Source of the DNA: Desulfuromonadales bacterium
Lineage (GTDB): Bacteria; Desulfobacterota; Desulfuromonadia; Geobacterales; Pseudopelobacteraceae
Length of the DNA: 44,480 bases
Assembly (NCBI GenBank): GCA_013377095.1
Contig: JACAAY010000038.1
Coordinates: forward strand, 1-44,480
Direction: 5' to 3'
In this document: positions 27,655 to 36,720 of the stretch, piece by piece
Layout: the number at the start of each line of letters is the position of its first letter
Position numbering within the stretch: position 1 is the stretch's first letter
The notes under the pieces: generated by a model
The model's input: the letters and a program-made list of their open reading frames with translations, nothing else
Databases searched by the model: none
What the model was told of the DNA's origin: nothing
Program-made: the position numbers and the translations under genes

Positions 27655-29067
27655 TCAATATGAGCCACTTCGAACAAAGACAACCCAAAAAGTTTTCAGT
27701 AGAATCTTTATATCAAGCCAGAGACTCCATGTCTCAATGTATTTAATGTCAAGCCTGACCACCTCATCAAAATCTTTGATCTGATTTCGTCCGCTAACTT
27801 GCCACAAGCCGGTTATACCAGGCTTGATACAAATACGTTTGCGGTGCCAGTTTTCATATGTTGCAACCTCAGCGGGAGTCGGTGGCCGGGTTCCAACCAG
27901 ACTCATTTCTCCCTTCAGTACATTCCAGAACTGGGGTAGTTCGTCAAGACTCGTTTTTCGAATAAAACGCCCCACTCTTGTGACTCGTGGGTCATTCTTT
28001 ATCTTGAACATGGCTCCATTCATCTCGTTGTGCGCCATCAACTCGTGTTTGCGCGTTTCAGCATCAACATACATGGAACGAAATTTCCAACATTTGAAAT
28101 TGCGACCATTCTCACCAACACGATCCTGACCGAAAAACAGAGGTCCTTTTGATTCGAGCTTGATTGCCAAGGAAATGAAAGGAAACAAGAGTCCAGCAAC
28201 TATAAGACCACAGAGAGCGCCCACTATATCCAGGCATCGCTTGAGAAAAAGCCTGCCGGTGTCAAATGCCTTGCTATGATAGGTCAAAATAGGAATGTCA
28301 CCATTGAGCAAGGAAAGTTCCTTGCGTGAGCTTGGAGCATCACAAAGGTCGATCACCACTCTTACGCTGATGCCCATTTCCTGAAGCATAAATAGATATT
28401 CATCAACCACAGACAGGTTGCTGCCTGGTAGTGAAAAAACTACCTCATCGATCATCTTCTGCTTACATATTTCCTCCAGATTATCAGTGCATCCCAGCAT
28501 TGCGCACCCCGGTATATCAAGTGTGTCCGGATCATCGGGCAGACCGACGATACCGGTAATGACAAACCCCCAGTCATTATGCTGACGAATAACATCCACA
28601 AAGCGTCGAGCGCGGTCTTGCGAACCGACAACCAGGATATATCTGCTGTTATACCCTTTTCGGCGGAATATACTGAGCAGTAGCTTAATACAGCTCTTGG
28701 CCAAGGTTATGAGAGTAAATGAGAAGAATATAAAGCTGATAAACAGAAGTCTACTGAAACTGGTGGCGTGAACAAGAAATACACTCGATGAAACTATGAG
28801 ACCACCAATGAAATGTACTTTCAGGAGTCCTGAAGTGACTACAAGAAAGGATTTCGTACGCATTGAGTCGTAGAGTCCGAAGAATGTCAGCAGGAAAATC
28901 CAGACGGGTATGACAACAACAAGCACCCAGCTATAATCCAGAAGTGCGCTCAATCTGCCAGTTGCCATCTGTACTGCATTAAACGCAAGTACAAACGCAG
29001 TTAAAATGGAAGCAATATCAATCGCAACTGCAAATTTGGTAAATAATCGAGCTTGCTGTTTTAGCAT
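27655..29067 (-). CDS. undecaprenyl-phosphate sugar phosphotransferase (WbaP/WcaJ type)
   Basis: A 470-residue polyisoprenyl-phosphate hexose-1-phosphate transferase that should start the repeat unit by moving a phosphosugar from a UDP-sugar to undecaprenyl phosphate. Four to five N-terminal helices (about residues 10-130) are followed by a CoA-binding-like Rossmann region (YILVVGSQDRARRFVDVI). After another membrane segment comes the catalytic domain: KRCLDIVGALCGLIV, GPLFFGQDRVGENGRNFKCWKFRSM, KTSLDELPQFWNVLKGEMSLVGTRP and KPGITGLWQVSGRN. This long form matches WcaJ/WbaP-like enzymes. The sugar (glucose, galactose or other) cannot be told. Its position in the cluster is between Wzi and the glycosyltransferases. 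Confidence 0.93.
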   Translation of the reverse strand: MLKQQARLFTKFAVAIDIASILTAFVLAFNAVQMATGRLSALLDYSWVLVVVIPVWIFLLTFFGLYDSMRTKSFLVVTSGLLKVHFIGGLIVSSSVFLVHATSFSRLLFISFIFFSFTLITLAKSCIKLLLSIFRRKGYNSRYILVVGSQDRARRFVDVIRQHNDWGFVITGIVGLPDDPDTLDIPGCAMLGCTDNLEEICKQKMIDEVVFSLPGSNLSVVDEYLFMLQEMGISVRVVIDLCDAPSSRKELSLLNGDIPILTYHSKAFDTGRLFLKRCLDIVGALCGLIVAGLLFPFISLAIKLESKGPLFFGQDRVGENGRNFKCWKFRSMYVDAETRKHELMAHNEMNGAMFKIKNDPRVTRVGRFIRKTSLDELPQFWNVLKGEMSLVGTRPPTPAEVATYENWHRKRICIKPGITGLWQVSGRNQIKDFDEVVRLDIKYIETWSLWLDIKILLKTFWVVFVRSGSY

Positions 29068-29163
29068 CAGAAAACCGCATAAAATCTGTGAGTAGGATTA
29101 TGATTCGATGTGCTGATATCATATGGTGGTTCTGTGTATCTAGTAGGGACAAGTTGTAATTTA

Positions 29164-30039
29164 TCAGTACCTGCGTCTTCTCCTGTGCAGTGTACTGATT
29201 TTATCGATATCTATTAATCTTTTGATATTCGTTGTAGCTTTGTAATAAAACAATTCGACCATAGAGACGTTGCCAAAATAATTCATAGCTCGCCAATAAA
29301 AAAGGGCATTCTTGTATATTTTAACTATTTTTTTGAAAGCATATAGAGGACCGTATTTTTTAGCACCATCTAGATTATGTGAATGTTGTCTATAAAAAAC
29401 AGTTTGATCATTTATAAAATCAACATAACCATGCTTTGCTATATTTACGGCAATCCAATGGTCGTGCAGCATGCTGTCAAGAGCAAAAGGAAATATCACA
29501 CGTTTTGCCGCCTTATTGATCATTATTGTACATCCGGTAACTACATTTTGGGCGAGTAATTTTTTCCAATTATAACAAATAGTCGGATCAATCTTCTGAA
29601 AATGCCAGAAGGATTTATCCAATATATCAAGTCTGATATCCGTAACAGTCAAATCGGTAAAAACAAGAAGCGGAGTCTCACTCCCGTGCTCAATCTCCAT
29701 CTCAGACATTTTCTTAATTGTCATAGAGATCTTATCAGGTTTCCAGACATCGTCTTGGTCTGAAAGCATTATATAATCTTGCGTGCTTTTCCAAATTAAG
29801 GACATGAAACTCTGTTGGCACCCAATGTTGCCAGAGGAGTTTGAAGCAAGTTCAATTTTATCTTCGTACCGTTCTTTATACTGATTCAGGATTTTAAAAC
29901 TTATGTCCCCAGAACCGTCATCTCGAATAATCAGTTTTATGGGTGTTTCATCATGTTGCAATATTGAGTCGAGTTGTTCTCTTAAAAACAGCCCTCCATT
30001 ATATACAGACAAGCAAATCGCTGTTGTGCGCTCAATCAA
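29164..30039 (-). CDS. family 2 glycosyltransferase (rhamnosyltransferase-like)
   Basis: A 291-residue GT-A enzyme. AICLSVYNGGLFLREQLDSIL at the start, LIIRDDGSGD (nucleotide site) and MLSDQDDVWKPDKI with a DxD-type motif are typical of rhamnosyltransferase-like GT2 proteins. HDHWIAVNIAKHG is the expected later block. No membrane segments are seen. The start is TTG at 30039, supported by AGGAGG eight bases upstream. It follows another GT2 gene by 15 bases. The base composition is AT-rich like its neighbours. Acceptor and donor are unknown. Confidence 0.88.
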   Translation of the reverse strand: MIERTTAICLSVYNGGLFLREQLDSILQHDETPIKLIIRDDGSGDISFKILNQYKERYEDKIELASNSSGNIGCQQSFMSLIWKSTQDYIMLSDQDDVWKPDKISMTIKKMSEMEIEHGSETPLLVFTDLTVTDIRLDILDKSFWHFQKIDPTICYNWKKLLAQNVVTGCTIMINKAAKRVIFPFALDSMLHDHWIAVNIAKHGYVDFINDQTVFYRQHSHNLDGAKKYGPLYAFKKIVKIYKNALFYWRAMNYFGNVSMVELFYYKATTNIKRLIDIDKISTLHRRRRRY

Positions 30040-30054
30040 TGAAAGAGCCTCCTG

Positions 30055-30810
30055 CTAAATCCAGATATTGGAATGTAGCAAATAATGACGCCAAAAAAGC
30101 AGTATTTGCCATAAATGGATTGCTTTTAGATTTACTGGTGACACTCCTGAGTAAAGATGCTGAATATGGTGCGTCTCACGTAGGCCATTCATTGAATAAC
30201 TTGCACCACCCATGGCCATGCGAGCGATAATTTCATCCATAAAAAGAGTTCGCAACCGCTCCTTTTTCCGAAGTAGCAACTCGTAGTCACCGCATATACG
30301 GAACTGCAAATCATACAAACCGACATCATGAAACAGAGCGCGACGATGAAGAGATCCCACATGGGCCACTGTCATTTTGCGACGGAACTGCTCCCAACTC
30401 CACGGAACTCCAAATACCTTTAGAACTTGCCCAGCTCGCCCGATATACAGGTATTTGGCGCTGATAAAGTCAATGTCCGCTATTTTGTGCCTGTTCAAAA
30501 ATTCAAAGTACTTTTCAAAGGCGGAGTGCTCCAGAGTGTCATCGGCGCCAATGAACATTATCCATTCGCCGTGAGAATTAATGATGCCTTTGTTCCAAGC
30601 ATCATATATTCCATGGTCATGTTCAGAGACAATCACATCAATCTGAGAGCTATATTCTTCAAGAATATTCGGCGTTCCATCTGTTGATCCACCGTCAATC
30701 ACCAACAGTTCAATACACTCATTTTTTTGTGTAACAATGCTTTCCAGGCAATTTCTGAGAGTCTTGGCGGCATTGAAGGTTGCAATGATCACAGAAATTA
30801 TTGGTTTCAT
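30055..30810 (-). CDS. family 2 glycosyltransferase (WcaA-like)
   Basis: A 251-residue GT-A enzyme with SVIIATFNAAKTLRNCLESI, LLVIDGGSTDGTPNIL, SEHDHGIYDAWNKGI and IMFIGADDTLE. The GIYDAWNKG block and GADD are hallmarks of the WcaA-like colanic-acid subgroup. It is cytoplasmic and likely membrane-associated. It follows the double GT4 gene by 44 bases. No good Shine-Dalgarno is visible before the ATG. Donor and acceptor are unknown. Confidence 0.88.
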   Translation of the reverse strand: MKPIISVIIATFNAAKTLRNCLESIVTQKNECIELLVIDGGSTDGTPNILEEYSSQIDVIVSEHDHGIYDAWNKGIINSHGEWIMFIGADDTLEHSAFEKYFEFLNRHKIADIDFISAKYLYIGRAGQVLKVFGVPWSWEQFRRKMTVAHVGSLHRRALFHDVGLYDLQFRICGDYELLLRKKERLRTLFMDEIIARMAMGGASYSMNGLRETHHIQHLYSGVSPVNLKAIHLWQILLFWRHYLLHSNIWI

Positions 30811-30853
30811 ATTGAGATAACCGGGGTTTTCATTGGGAGCTCTGGTAGAAATA

Positions 30854-33118
30854 TTATGAGCGTGAATCCCACCACGCTCTCAACAAATTCTGGTATTTCG
30901 ACATAATTGTGTCATTTGAAAATTCAACTTTACAGCGCCCTCTTGCCGCATGGCCAAGCGCTTTAAGGAGTCCGGTATTACTTAACAGTGCATCAAGTTC
31001 AATACAACATTCGTCAGCATCCTTGAAATAGTGAGCAGTGTCTGCGCTTACCCAGCGGTTGAACGGATTATCATGGGCAAGTATCGGAGAACCAGCTGCC
31101 ATGGCCTCCAATAAAGAAGGATTGGTTCCGCCAACCTGATGGCCATGTATGTACAGTCGACAGAAGGTACGCAGGGCCATTACAACATCTTTCTTATAGA
31201 CCGACCCAAGAAAAAGTGTCTCATCTCCTGCTGTGGCTGCGATTTTAGCATGATAGGGGTAACGATCAGGGGCAAAGCCTCCAACCAGAACGAGCTTGTA
31301 ACCACGTATGCGTTTTGAGAATGCCTTTACGATTTCCAGGATCGAGTTTTCAGGTTCTGTGCGAGCAATAATCAACACATATTTATCTGGCTCAAGCCCG
31401 AAAATTTTTAACAGGTTTACATCCACTTCCGAAACGATATCCACCCCATACGGAATCATGGTTATTTTGGATGGATTGGCCCTCGTGTAGAGATGGGTTT
31501 TGATTACAGGATGGTCAGCGATCAGATGGTGAGCCACCAGGCAGGCAAAACGCTCATTCAGGTACAGCCAGGATCTCTGTAATAAGGACCATTTTTTTCG
31601 TTTCCATTCAAGACCATCCATGTTGATCAAGTTGGTAACTCCTGCTAGGCGGTACAGGAGACAAAAAAGCGCCGTATTGTAGCCAAGAGTGAGAATCAAG
31701 GGCCTTTCGCTCAGGGCATGCAGAGTTGATTTCCAGTCAAAGAAGATTGAGCCGATCGTATCAGAACCTCGCACCGGAATATGAACCAGTCGAACACCAT
31801 TCCAGTCACTTTCATACAGCTTTTCCCCACCGTTATTCTGGCAATAAACTGCTACAGCCCAGCCGTTACTAACGAGATTCAAGGATAGTTGCTCGGCAAA
31901 TGTTTCAAAACCGCCATGGCAAGCGGGAATACCACGAGTGCCAAGAATGGCCAAAGAAGGTCTAAGCTGCTTTTTTTTGTCAGATTCAGAATACGCAGGA
32001 GACATTACATCGTTGTATGCAGAGATGGTCTCTTGTGCAACATCCTCCCAGTTGTATTCGTGAGCCACCTTAGCAAGGCCTCTGGCGCCACTCCATTGCT
32101 CAATGAAAAATGCGTTCAATGATGTCGTAAGTTCCTCAACGTCACCCACCTTAAATGTGTGTTCCTGTTCAACAACCTCGGCATTTGCTGGGATATTGCT
32201 CGTCAGCACCGGAATACCATAGCTCATGGCCTCCAATAAAGCTATTGGCAGCCCTTCGTGGTAGGAAGGTAGTACAAAAAGACCAGCATTTGTAAATAGT
32301 TCACCCAATTCCCTTCCTTTGACAAAGCCGGTCATGACTACCCGATTATCGTTTTGAGCCAAGAAGAGCAATTGTTTACTGTATTCATCCTCATGATCTG
32401 CGGCGCCAGCAATTACCAGCTTCCACTCAGTTTTAACGCCATTGAACGCCTTCAGAAGGTCATGAAAACCTTTTTCTGGCACCAACCGGCCCACAGTTAG
32501 AATATAGCGCTGCGGAACCAAGCAATGGCGCTCCAGAAAGTCTCCCGCGGGAATTGAATCCGGCAATGGCACACCATTAGGAATATAACGACCAGTGCAG
32601 TCATAGAGCTTTTGAATGGTCTGACAGATATGGCGTGAAACGGTAATCACGAGATCGGAATAGCGGCATCCCAGCATTTCTCCAAGGCGTAGCATCCCCT
32701 TGGCAAATTTCCCCCATTTCATACGATCATAGTCGGGGCCATGGTGAGTAATTACAACCTTCAAGCCAAGTATCTTGGCAAGCGGGACGAGTAAAGAGGG
32801 GCCAACGGCGTGTATATGGAGGAGATCAAATTCTTTTCTTCGAATGGCTATCCGGAGAATTGCATGGAGAGAATGGATGACTGCTTCCAGGTTTTTTTGC
32901 GACGGAGCCCATAACGGAATAACCGTTACACCGCAATAATCATATGGCTCCTGAACCGCGACATACTTTTTACGAGCAAAAAGCGTGACATGATGACCCA
33001 TGCCGGCAAGAAGTGGATACAATGCCTTGCAGTGTGTCTCAACTCCTCCCATGACGTCAGGGATGCCGCGAGTACCAAGAACAGCAATTCGAAGCTTCAC
33101 ATCAGTATCAGAAACCAT
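30854..33118 (-). CDS. fusion of two GT4 glycosyltransferases
   Basis: About 754 residues holding two complete GT-B enzymes in one chain. The first (about residues 8-370) has LGTRGIPDVMGGVETHCKAL, LLHIHAVGPSLLVPLAK, TVGRLVPEKGFHDLLKAF and the GT4 E-x7-E as SYHEGLPIALLEAM. The second (about 388-754) restarts with LGTRGIPACHGGFETFAEQL, a DUF1972/rhamnosyltransferase-like N terminus. It continues with NMDGLEWKRKKW, TMIPYGVD and VGGTNPSLLEAMAAG. The linker is short and charged (SESDKKKQ). Both halves keep the signature residues, so both may work in sequence on the same chain. The N terminus overlaps the radical SAM gene. ATG 33118 is assumed; a TTG at 33124 is possible. Confidence 0.88.
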   Translation of the reverse strand: MVSDTDVKLRIAVLGTRGIPDVMGGVETHCKALYPLLAGMGHHVTLFARKKYVAVQEPYDYCGVTVIPLWAPSQKNLEAVIHSLHAILRIAIRRKEFDLLHIHAVGPSLLVPLAKILGLKVVITHHGPDYDRMKWGKFAKGMLRLGEMLGCRYSDLVITVSRHICQTIQKLYDCTGRYIPNGVPLPDSIPAGDFLERHCLVPQRYILTVGRLVPEKGFHDLLKAFNGVKTEWKLVIAGAADHEDEYSKQLLFLAQNDNRVVMTGFVKGRELGELFTNAGLFVLPSYHEGLPIALLEAMSYGIPVLTSNIPANAEVVEQEHTFKVGDVEELTTSLNAFFIEQWSGARGLAKVAHEYNWEDVAQETISAYNDVMSPAYSESDKKKQLRPSLAILGTRGIPACHGGFETFAEQLSLNLVSNGWAVAVYCQNNGGEKLYESDWNGVRLVHIPVRGSDTIGSIFFDWKSTLHALSERPLILTLGYNTALFCLLYRLAGVTNLINMDGLEWKRKKWSLLQRSWLYLNERFACLVAHHLIADHPVIKTHLYTRANPSKITMIPYGVDIVSEVDVNLLKIFGLEPDKYVLIIARTEPENSILEIVKAFSKRIRGYKLVLVGGFAPDRYPYHAKIAATAGDETLFLGSVYKKDVVMALRTFCRLYIHGHQVGGTNPSLLEAMAAGSPILAHDNPFNRWVSADTAHYFKDADECCIELDALLSNTGLLKALGHAARGRCKVEFSNDTIMSKYQNLLRAWWDSRS

Positions 33119-34070
33119 TACCAAAGCCGAATTTATGTTTTAGAATCCATTTTAGAGGTGTCATGATATCTTTTTTCATGGCAGGAGCAACACTTCCAAT
33201 CATCCAGCAGCTTTTTTCGCAGCATTGCACAGTCTCACGAACACTCTTTGCCTGTTCACTATTCCAGATTTCATCAAATGACTGCTTTGTGAGATCACCC
33301 ATAGACATCTCACAATCCATTCCATTGCATGGCATTATCCGTCCCCACGGATCGACGAAGAACATATCGGTCCCGACTTCACACGGCAGCAACCTTCGAC
33401 CACCACGCACATAATTCGCCATGCCGTGGTTAAAATACGCCCGGAACCAATTTTTGGGTCTGTTGGTTTTTAAAAGTTCGCAGGAAATCTTCTCGAACTC
33501 GCCAGCAATCATTTCCGGGTCGTGGAACGTGTTATCAAGTTTGTGAAAATAGTAGGAATTATGGGTTGAGGCGGTGGCAAATTCGAGCCCCATGCTGTCG
33601 GCCAGCCGGTACAGCTCGATCATATCCTTTGCATTGGCATCGGAAACGGTCATGCCAAATCCCAAATCTTTTATACCGAGGTTTTTCAATTCGATAAGAC
33701 TGCGAAGTCCGTGGTCAAAGCCATCACGGATGCCGCGAAGTTTGTCATTTGCTGCGGGAAGACCTTCGATTGAAATACGCACTCCAATTTGAGGAAATTT
33801 CCTGCCTAGGGCGACCATACGTTCGGTGAAGTATCCATTGGATGAAATGACGAGGCGTTTTGTTTTTTTCAGCGCAATTTCGATGATCTTATCAAGGTCT
33901 TGACGAAGAAAAGGCTCTCCGCCGGTAATGTTTATAAAATCAAGTCCCGTTGGCAATTTATCGACAGTTTCGGCTGTGATCTCTTCTGCCGGTTTGGTGG
34001 GAAACTGCCACGTATTGCACATATGACATTTTGCGTTACAACGGTACGTTACAATAATGCAGGCTTCCAT
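33108..34070 (-). CDS. radical SAM protein with SPASM-like C-terminal Cys region
   Basis: A 320-residue enzyme. The SAM-binding cluster is CNAKCHMC (CX3CX2C, about residues 11-18), followed by INITGGEPFLRQDL (GGE motif), LVISSNGYF and VRISIEGLPAANDKLRG. The C-terminal part has LLPCEVG, FFVDPWGRIMPCNGMDCEMSMGDL and a later CCEKSCW, resembling the SPASM/twitch auxiliary-cluster region of peptide- or sugar-modifying enzymes, though shorter. No peptide substrate gene is seen. It overlaps the double GT4 gene by 11 bases and follows the cobalamin-type radical SAM gene by 30 bases. Its place inside a polysaccharide cluster suggests a sugar or lipid-linked substrate; that is inference. Confidence 0.85.
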   Translation of the reverse strand: MEACIIVTYRCNAKCHMCNTWQFPTKPAEEITAETVDKLPTGLDFINITGGEPFLRQDLDKIIEIALKKTKRLVISSNGYFTERMVALGRKFPQIGVRISIEGLPAANDKLRGIRDGFDHGLRSLIELKNLGIKDLGFGMTVSDANAKDMIELYRLADSMGLEFATASTHNSYYFHKLDNTFHDPEMIAGEFEKISCELLKTNRPKNWFRAYFNHGMANYVRGGRRLLPCEVGTDMFFVDPWGRIMPCNGMDCEMSMGDLTKQSFDEIWNSEQAKSVRETVQCCEKSCWMIGSVAPAMKKDIMTPLKWILKHKFGFGNGF

Positions 34071-34100
34071 ATAATTAGAACCACCTATTGATTTTACAAG

Positions 34101-35555
34101 TTAATTTCGATGTGAGTTTTGGTTTGACAAACCCATTTTGTTTTTTATGAGCGAGAATGCTTTCTTAGCATAGAGTGGAATTGAATGGATATTAAACGTC
34201 CCGCTTTTTATAAGTAGTCTTGCCTGCAGCTTTTTCCCTTCAGTCTGGATATCTATCCAGTCCTGATTAGTTATGCCCGGAAGCTCCATCACAAAATTAG
34301 AGGACGGGTCCCATAACTCCCATCTCCCAATTCGTTCCTGAGGAATGAGTTTATACTTCAGTGCAATATCATACAATTTGCTTCCTGGAAATGGTGTTGT
34401 TAATGACCAACTAATCAGGTCTACCATTTTTTCGCGGACCATCTCTTTTGCAAAGTTCAGAGTGTTCAAGGTATCCTGTTTCGTTTCATAGCATAACTTA
34501 CCATCTTGTTCCCAAACGTTAAATGCCATAAGAAGTGCAAATGTTTTCATATTAGCTTGTTTCAAGGTATGTAATGAGCGCTTGATATCCGCAACAGTGA
34601 GTTTTTTACCAATTCCTTCCAGTGTGCGATCATTTCCACTTTCAACTCCAAAAAAACCTAACCAACAACCAGCTTGAACCATTTTGCGAGCTAATTCCAC
34701 GTCTACATTGTCAGCCCGCATCTGGGCTTTCCAGCTAATATCGAGCTTTCTTTTAATAAGCTCATCACATACGGCCTTTGCCCAACTGAGGTTGCCATTA
34801 AATTCATCAGTCTCGTCGTAGAATTCATATATGCCGAAGTCATTCATCAGATGCTCTATCTCATCTGCAATATTTTGGGGTGAACGTAGGCGAAACCATG
34901 GTTTCTGATTCTTCCAAACAGGGTTGGAACAAAATACACAGTCAAATGGGCAGCCACGGCCAGATACAAGAGAGGTGTCTCTCTTCCTTTTTTTATAGTG
35001 GTAGCCTGGGTATCTGCGCATATCTAATAGATCTCTTGCTGGGAAGGGGATTGTATCCAAATCTTTTATCAGAGGTCGTATTGCATTGATTTTAATCAGG
35101 CCATTAGATTTAACGATAGTTCCTGCAATATTATCTAGATCCTTGCTTTCCTTAAAAGCTTTGAGAATTTCGAGAAATGTTTCCTCACCTTCACCAACAA
35201 CAACAATATCTGTCATTGAGTTTTCAAGTACTTCTGAAGAGAGCAGGGTAGGATGAGGTCCGCCAGAAACAATTAGAGTTTCAGGCAAGGATGTTTTTAC
35301 ACGTTTAATAATCTCGTATGCACCTGTTGACGCTTGTGTGGTGAATGAAACTCCGATAACATCAGGCTTAAAATCGGTTATCATTCCAGGTATTTTTTCG
35401 AATGATTCCTGATAACCATCTATTACTTTAATTTCGAGGCCCGCTAACTTTTCTCTCGCATAAGAAGCAAGATACAATATTCCAAGTGGTGGATACATAA
35501 AGCCTACTACACCCATTGTTTTCATTGGTGGAGCATTTAGCAAAAGAACTTTCAT
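34101..35555 (-). CDS. cobalamin-binding-domain radical SAM enzyme
   Basis: A 484-residue protein. Residues about 1-140 fit the B12-binding fold found in class B radical SAM methyltransferases (LLLNAPP, YPPLGILYLASYARE, VIDGYQ, DVIGVSFTTQASTGAYEIIK, LIVSGGPHPTLL, VVGEGEETFLEIL). No DxHxxG motif is seen, which is normal for this class. The radical SAM motif is GRGCPFDCVFC (CX3CX2C, about residue 200), followed by GFFGVESGNDRTLEGIGK. A C-terminal region of about 130 residues follows. Reactions in this class include C- or P-methylation and ring rearrangements. It lies in an AT-rich polysaccharide cluster next to another radical SAM gene. The substrate is unknown. Confidence 0.88.
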   Translation of the reverse strand: MKVLLLNAPPMKTMGVVGFMYPPLGILYLASYAREKLAGLEIKVIDGYQESFEKIPGMITDFKPDVIGVSFTTQASTGAYEIIKRVKTSLPETLIVSGGPHPTLLSSEVLENSMTDIVVVGEGEETFLEILKAFKESKDLDNIAGTIVKSNGLIKINAIRPLIKDLDTIPFPARDLLDMRRYPGYHYKKRKRDTSLVSGRGCPFDCVFCSNPVWKNQKPWFRLRSPQNIADEIEHLMNDFGIYEFYDETDEFNGNLSWAKAVCDELIKRKLDISWKAQMRADNVDVELARKMVQAGCWLGFFGVESGNDRTLEGIGKKLTVADIKRSLHTLKQANMKTFALLMAFNVWEQDGKLCYETKQDTLNTLNFAKEMVREKMVDLISWSLTTPFPGSKLYDIALKYKLIPQERIGRWELWDPSSNFVMELPGITNQDWIDIQTEGKKLQARLLIKSGTFNIHSIPLYAKKAFSLIKNKMGLSNQNSHRN

Positions 35556-35598
35556 ATATTATCCGCTCTCCATGATGTGCAGCAGTATACGGCGTCTA

Positions 35599-36720
35599 TC
35601 ATCTCAAATCTGTGAACATTTTGTGCATGCCCAGGTATGAATTCTCCCAGTTGAAATCACAAACACGTTTCAAACCTGAAGAAATAAGTGTATTTGCTAA
35701 ACCGGGATTGCATGTCAACTGCTCCATAGCCGTTTCCAATGCTGAGCTATCGCCTGAAGGAAATATCAGAGCAGCCCCCCCGGCTATTTCAGGCAATGAA
35801 CCGGCGTCTGAAGAAATTATTGGCTTGCCAAGCTGCATTGCCTCCAACAATGGAAATCCAAAACCCTCGAAACGAGAAGGAAATATAACAAATTTGCTCA
35901 GCCTATAAAGAGAATCGAGACATGCATCGCTGACCCGCCCTAACCAGCGAACTCTCCCTTCAAGTCCAAGTTGATCTATCTGGCGTAATAGCAACTCGTG
36001 ATGTTCGCCTTCAGGGCCAACAAGGATCAGTTGAGGCGCACCTAAAATTCTTTGAGAAAAACTGTTATAGGCACTTAACAGGATGTCGAGCCCTTTGCCG
36101 AAATAGTCAGTGCGGCCGGGAACTAAAAGAAAATCATCGTAACAGTAGCCCGTTTCTAGCTGAATAATTTGAAGGGGATTTGTTACGGTTTCACTCTGGG
36201 GGCGTGGTGAAACTCCCGGATAGATCACAGTCGAATCTTTCTTAAACAAGCGAAGTAAGTCACTTGCTGTATTGTGTGAAATGGTCATAAATGCAGTGCC
36301 ACGTTTCACAGAGCAAGGAATACAACAATGTTTACGATAAAGCATGCGTTTTATCTCATATTTATGTGGTATATGGTACTCACCAAAATCCATAAAAGAA
36401 ACGAGTGTTGGGATATTCCATGGGCCAGGGAATGCGTTACAGCCACTTGGAATCCAAAACCGTTCGATTTTATCATTTATCAATTCGCGCTTTGAAAAAA
36501 ATTCAATCCAAAATATCTTGCTGTATTGATTGTTTAATGCTGGAATATAGCGTTTTTCTAAGTATGGCAGATCTGGAAGAATATTATAGGCTTCACTGTT
36601 ACAGTAAACTACAAAAGTTGTATCTAGAAAGGAGCTAAGAATTCCAAGCAGTGTTCTTTCAATCAGCATTTCACCGCCTGCTCTGCGACCGTAAAGCGTA
36701 TATAAAGTTCCTATTCTCAA
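35599..36720 (-). CDS. GT4 family glycosyltransferase
   Basis: A 373-residue GT-B enzyme. FLLVPGRTDYFGKGLDILLSAY, LILVGPEGEHHELLLRQI, RVRWLGRVSDACLDSLYRLSKFVIFPSRFEGFGFPLLEAMQLGKPII and SLPEIAGGAALIFP are clear GT4 blocks. The catalytic E-x7-E lies in FEGFGFPLLE. It begins with TTG at 36720, overlapping the stop of the Wzy-like gene, with GGGAGG seven bases before it, so translation is coupled. The sugar is unknown. Confidence 0.9.
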   Translation of the reverse strand: MRIGTLYTLYGRRAGGEMLIERTLLGILSSFLDTTFVVYCNSEAYNILPDLPYLEKRYIPALNNQYSKIFWIEFFSKRELINDKIERFWIPSGCNAFPGPWNIPTLVSFMDFGEYHIPHKYEIKRMLYRKHCCIPCSVKRGTAFMTISHNTASDLLRLFKKDSTVIYPGVSPRPQSETVTNPLQIIQLETGYCYDDFLLVPGRTDYFGKGLDILLSAYNSFSQRILGAPQLILVGPEGEHHELLLRQIDQLGLEGRVRWLGRVSDACLDSLYRLSKFVIFPSRFEGFGFPLLEAMQLGKPIISSDAGSLPEIAGGAALIFPSGDSSALETAMEQLTCNPGLANTLISSGLKRVCDFNWENSYLGMHKMFTDLR

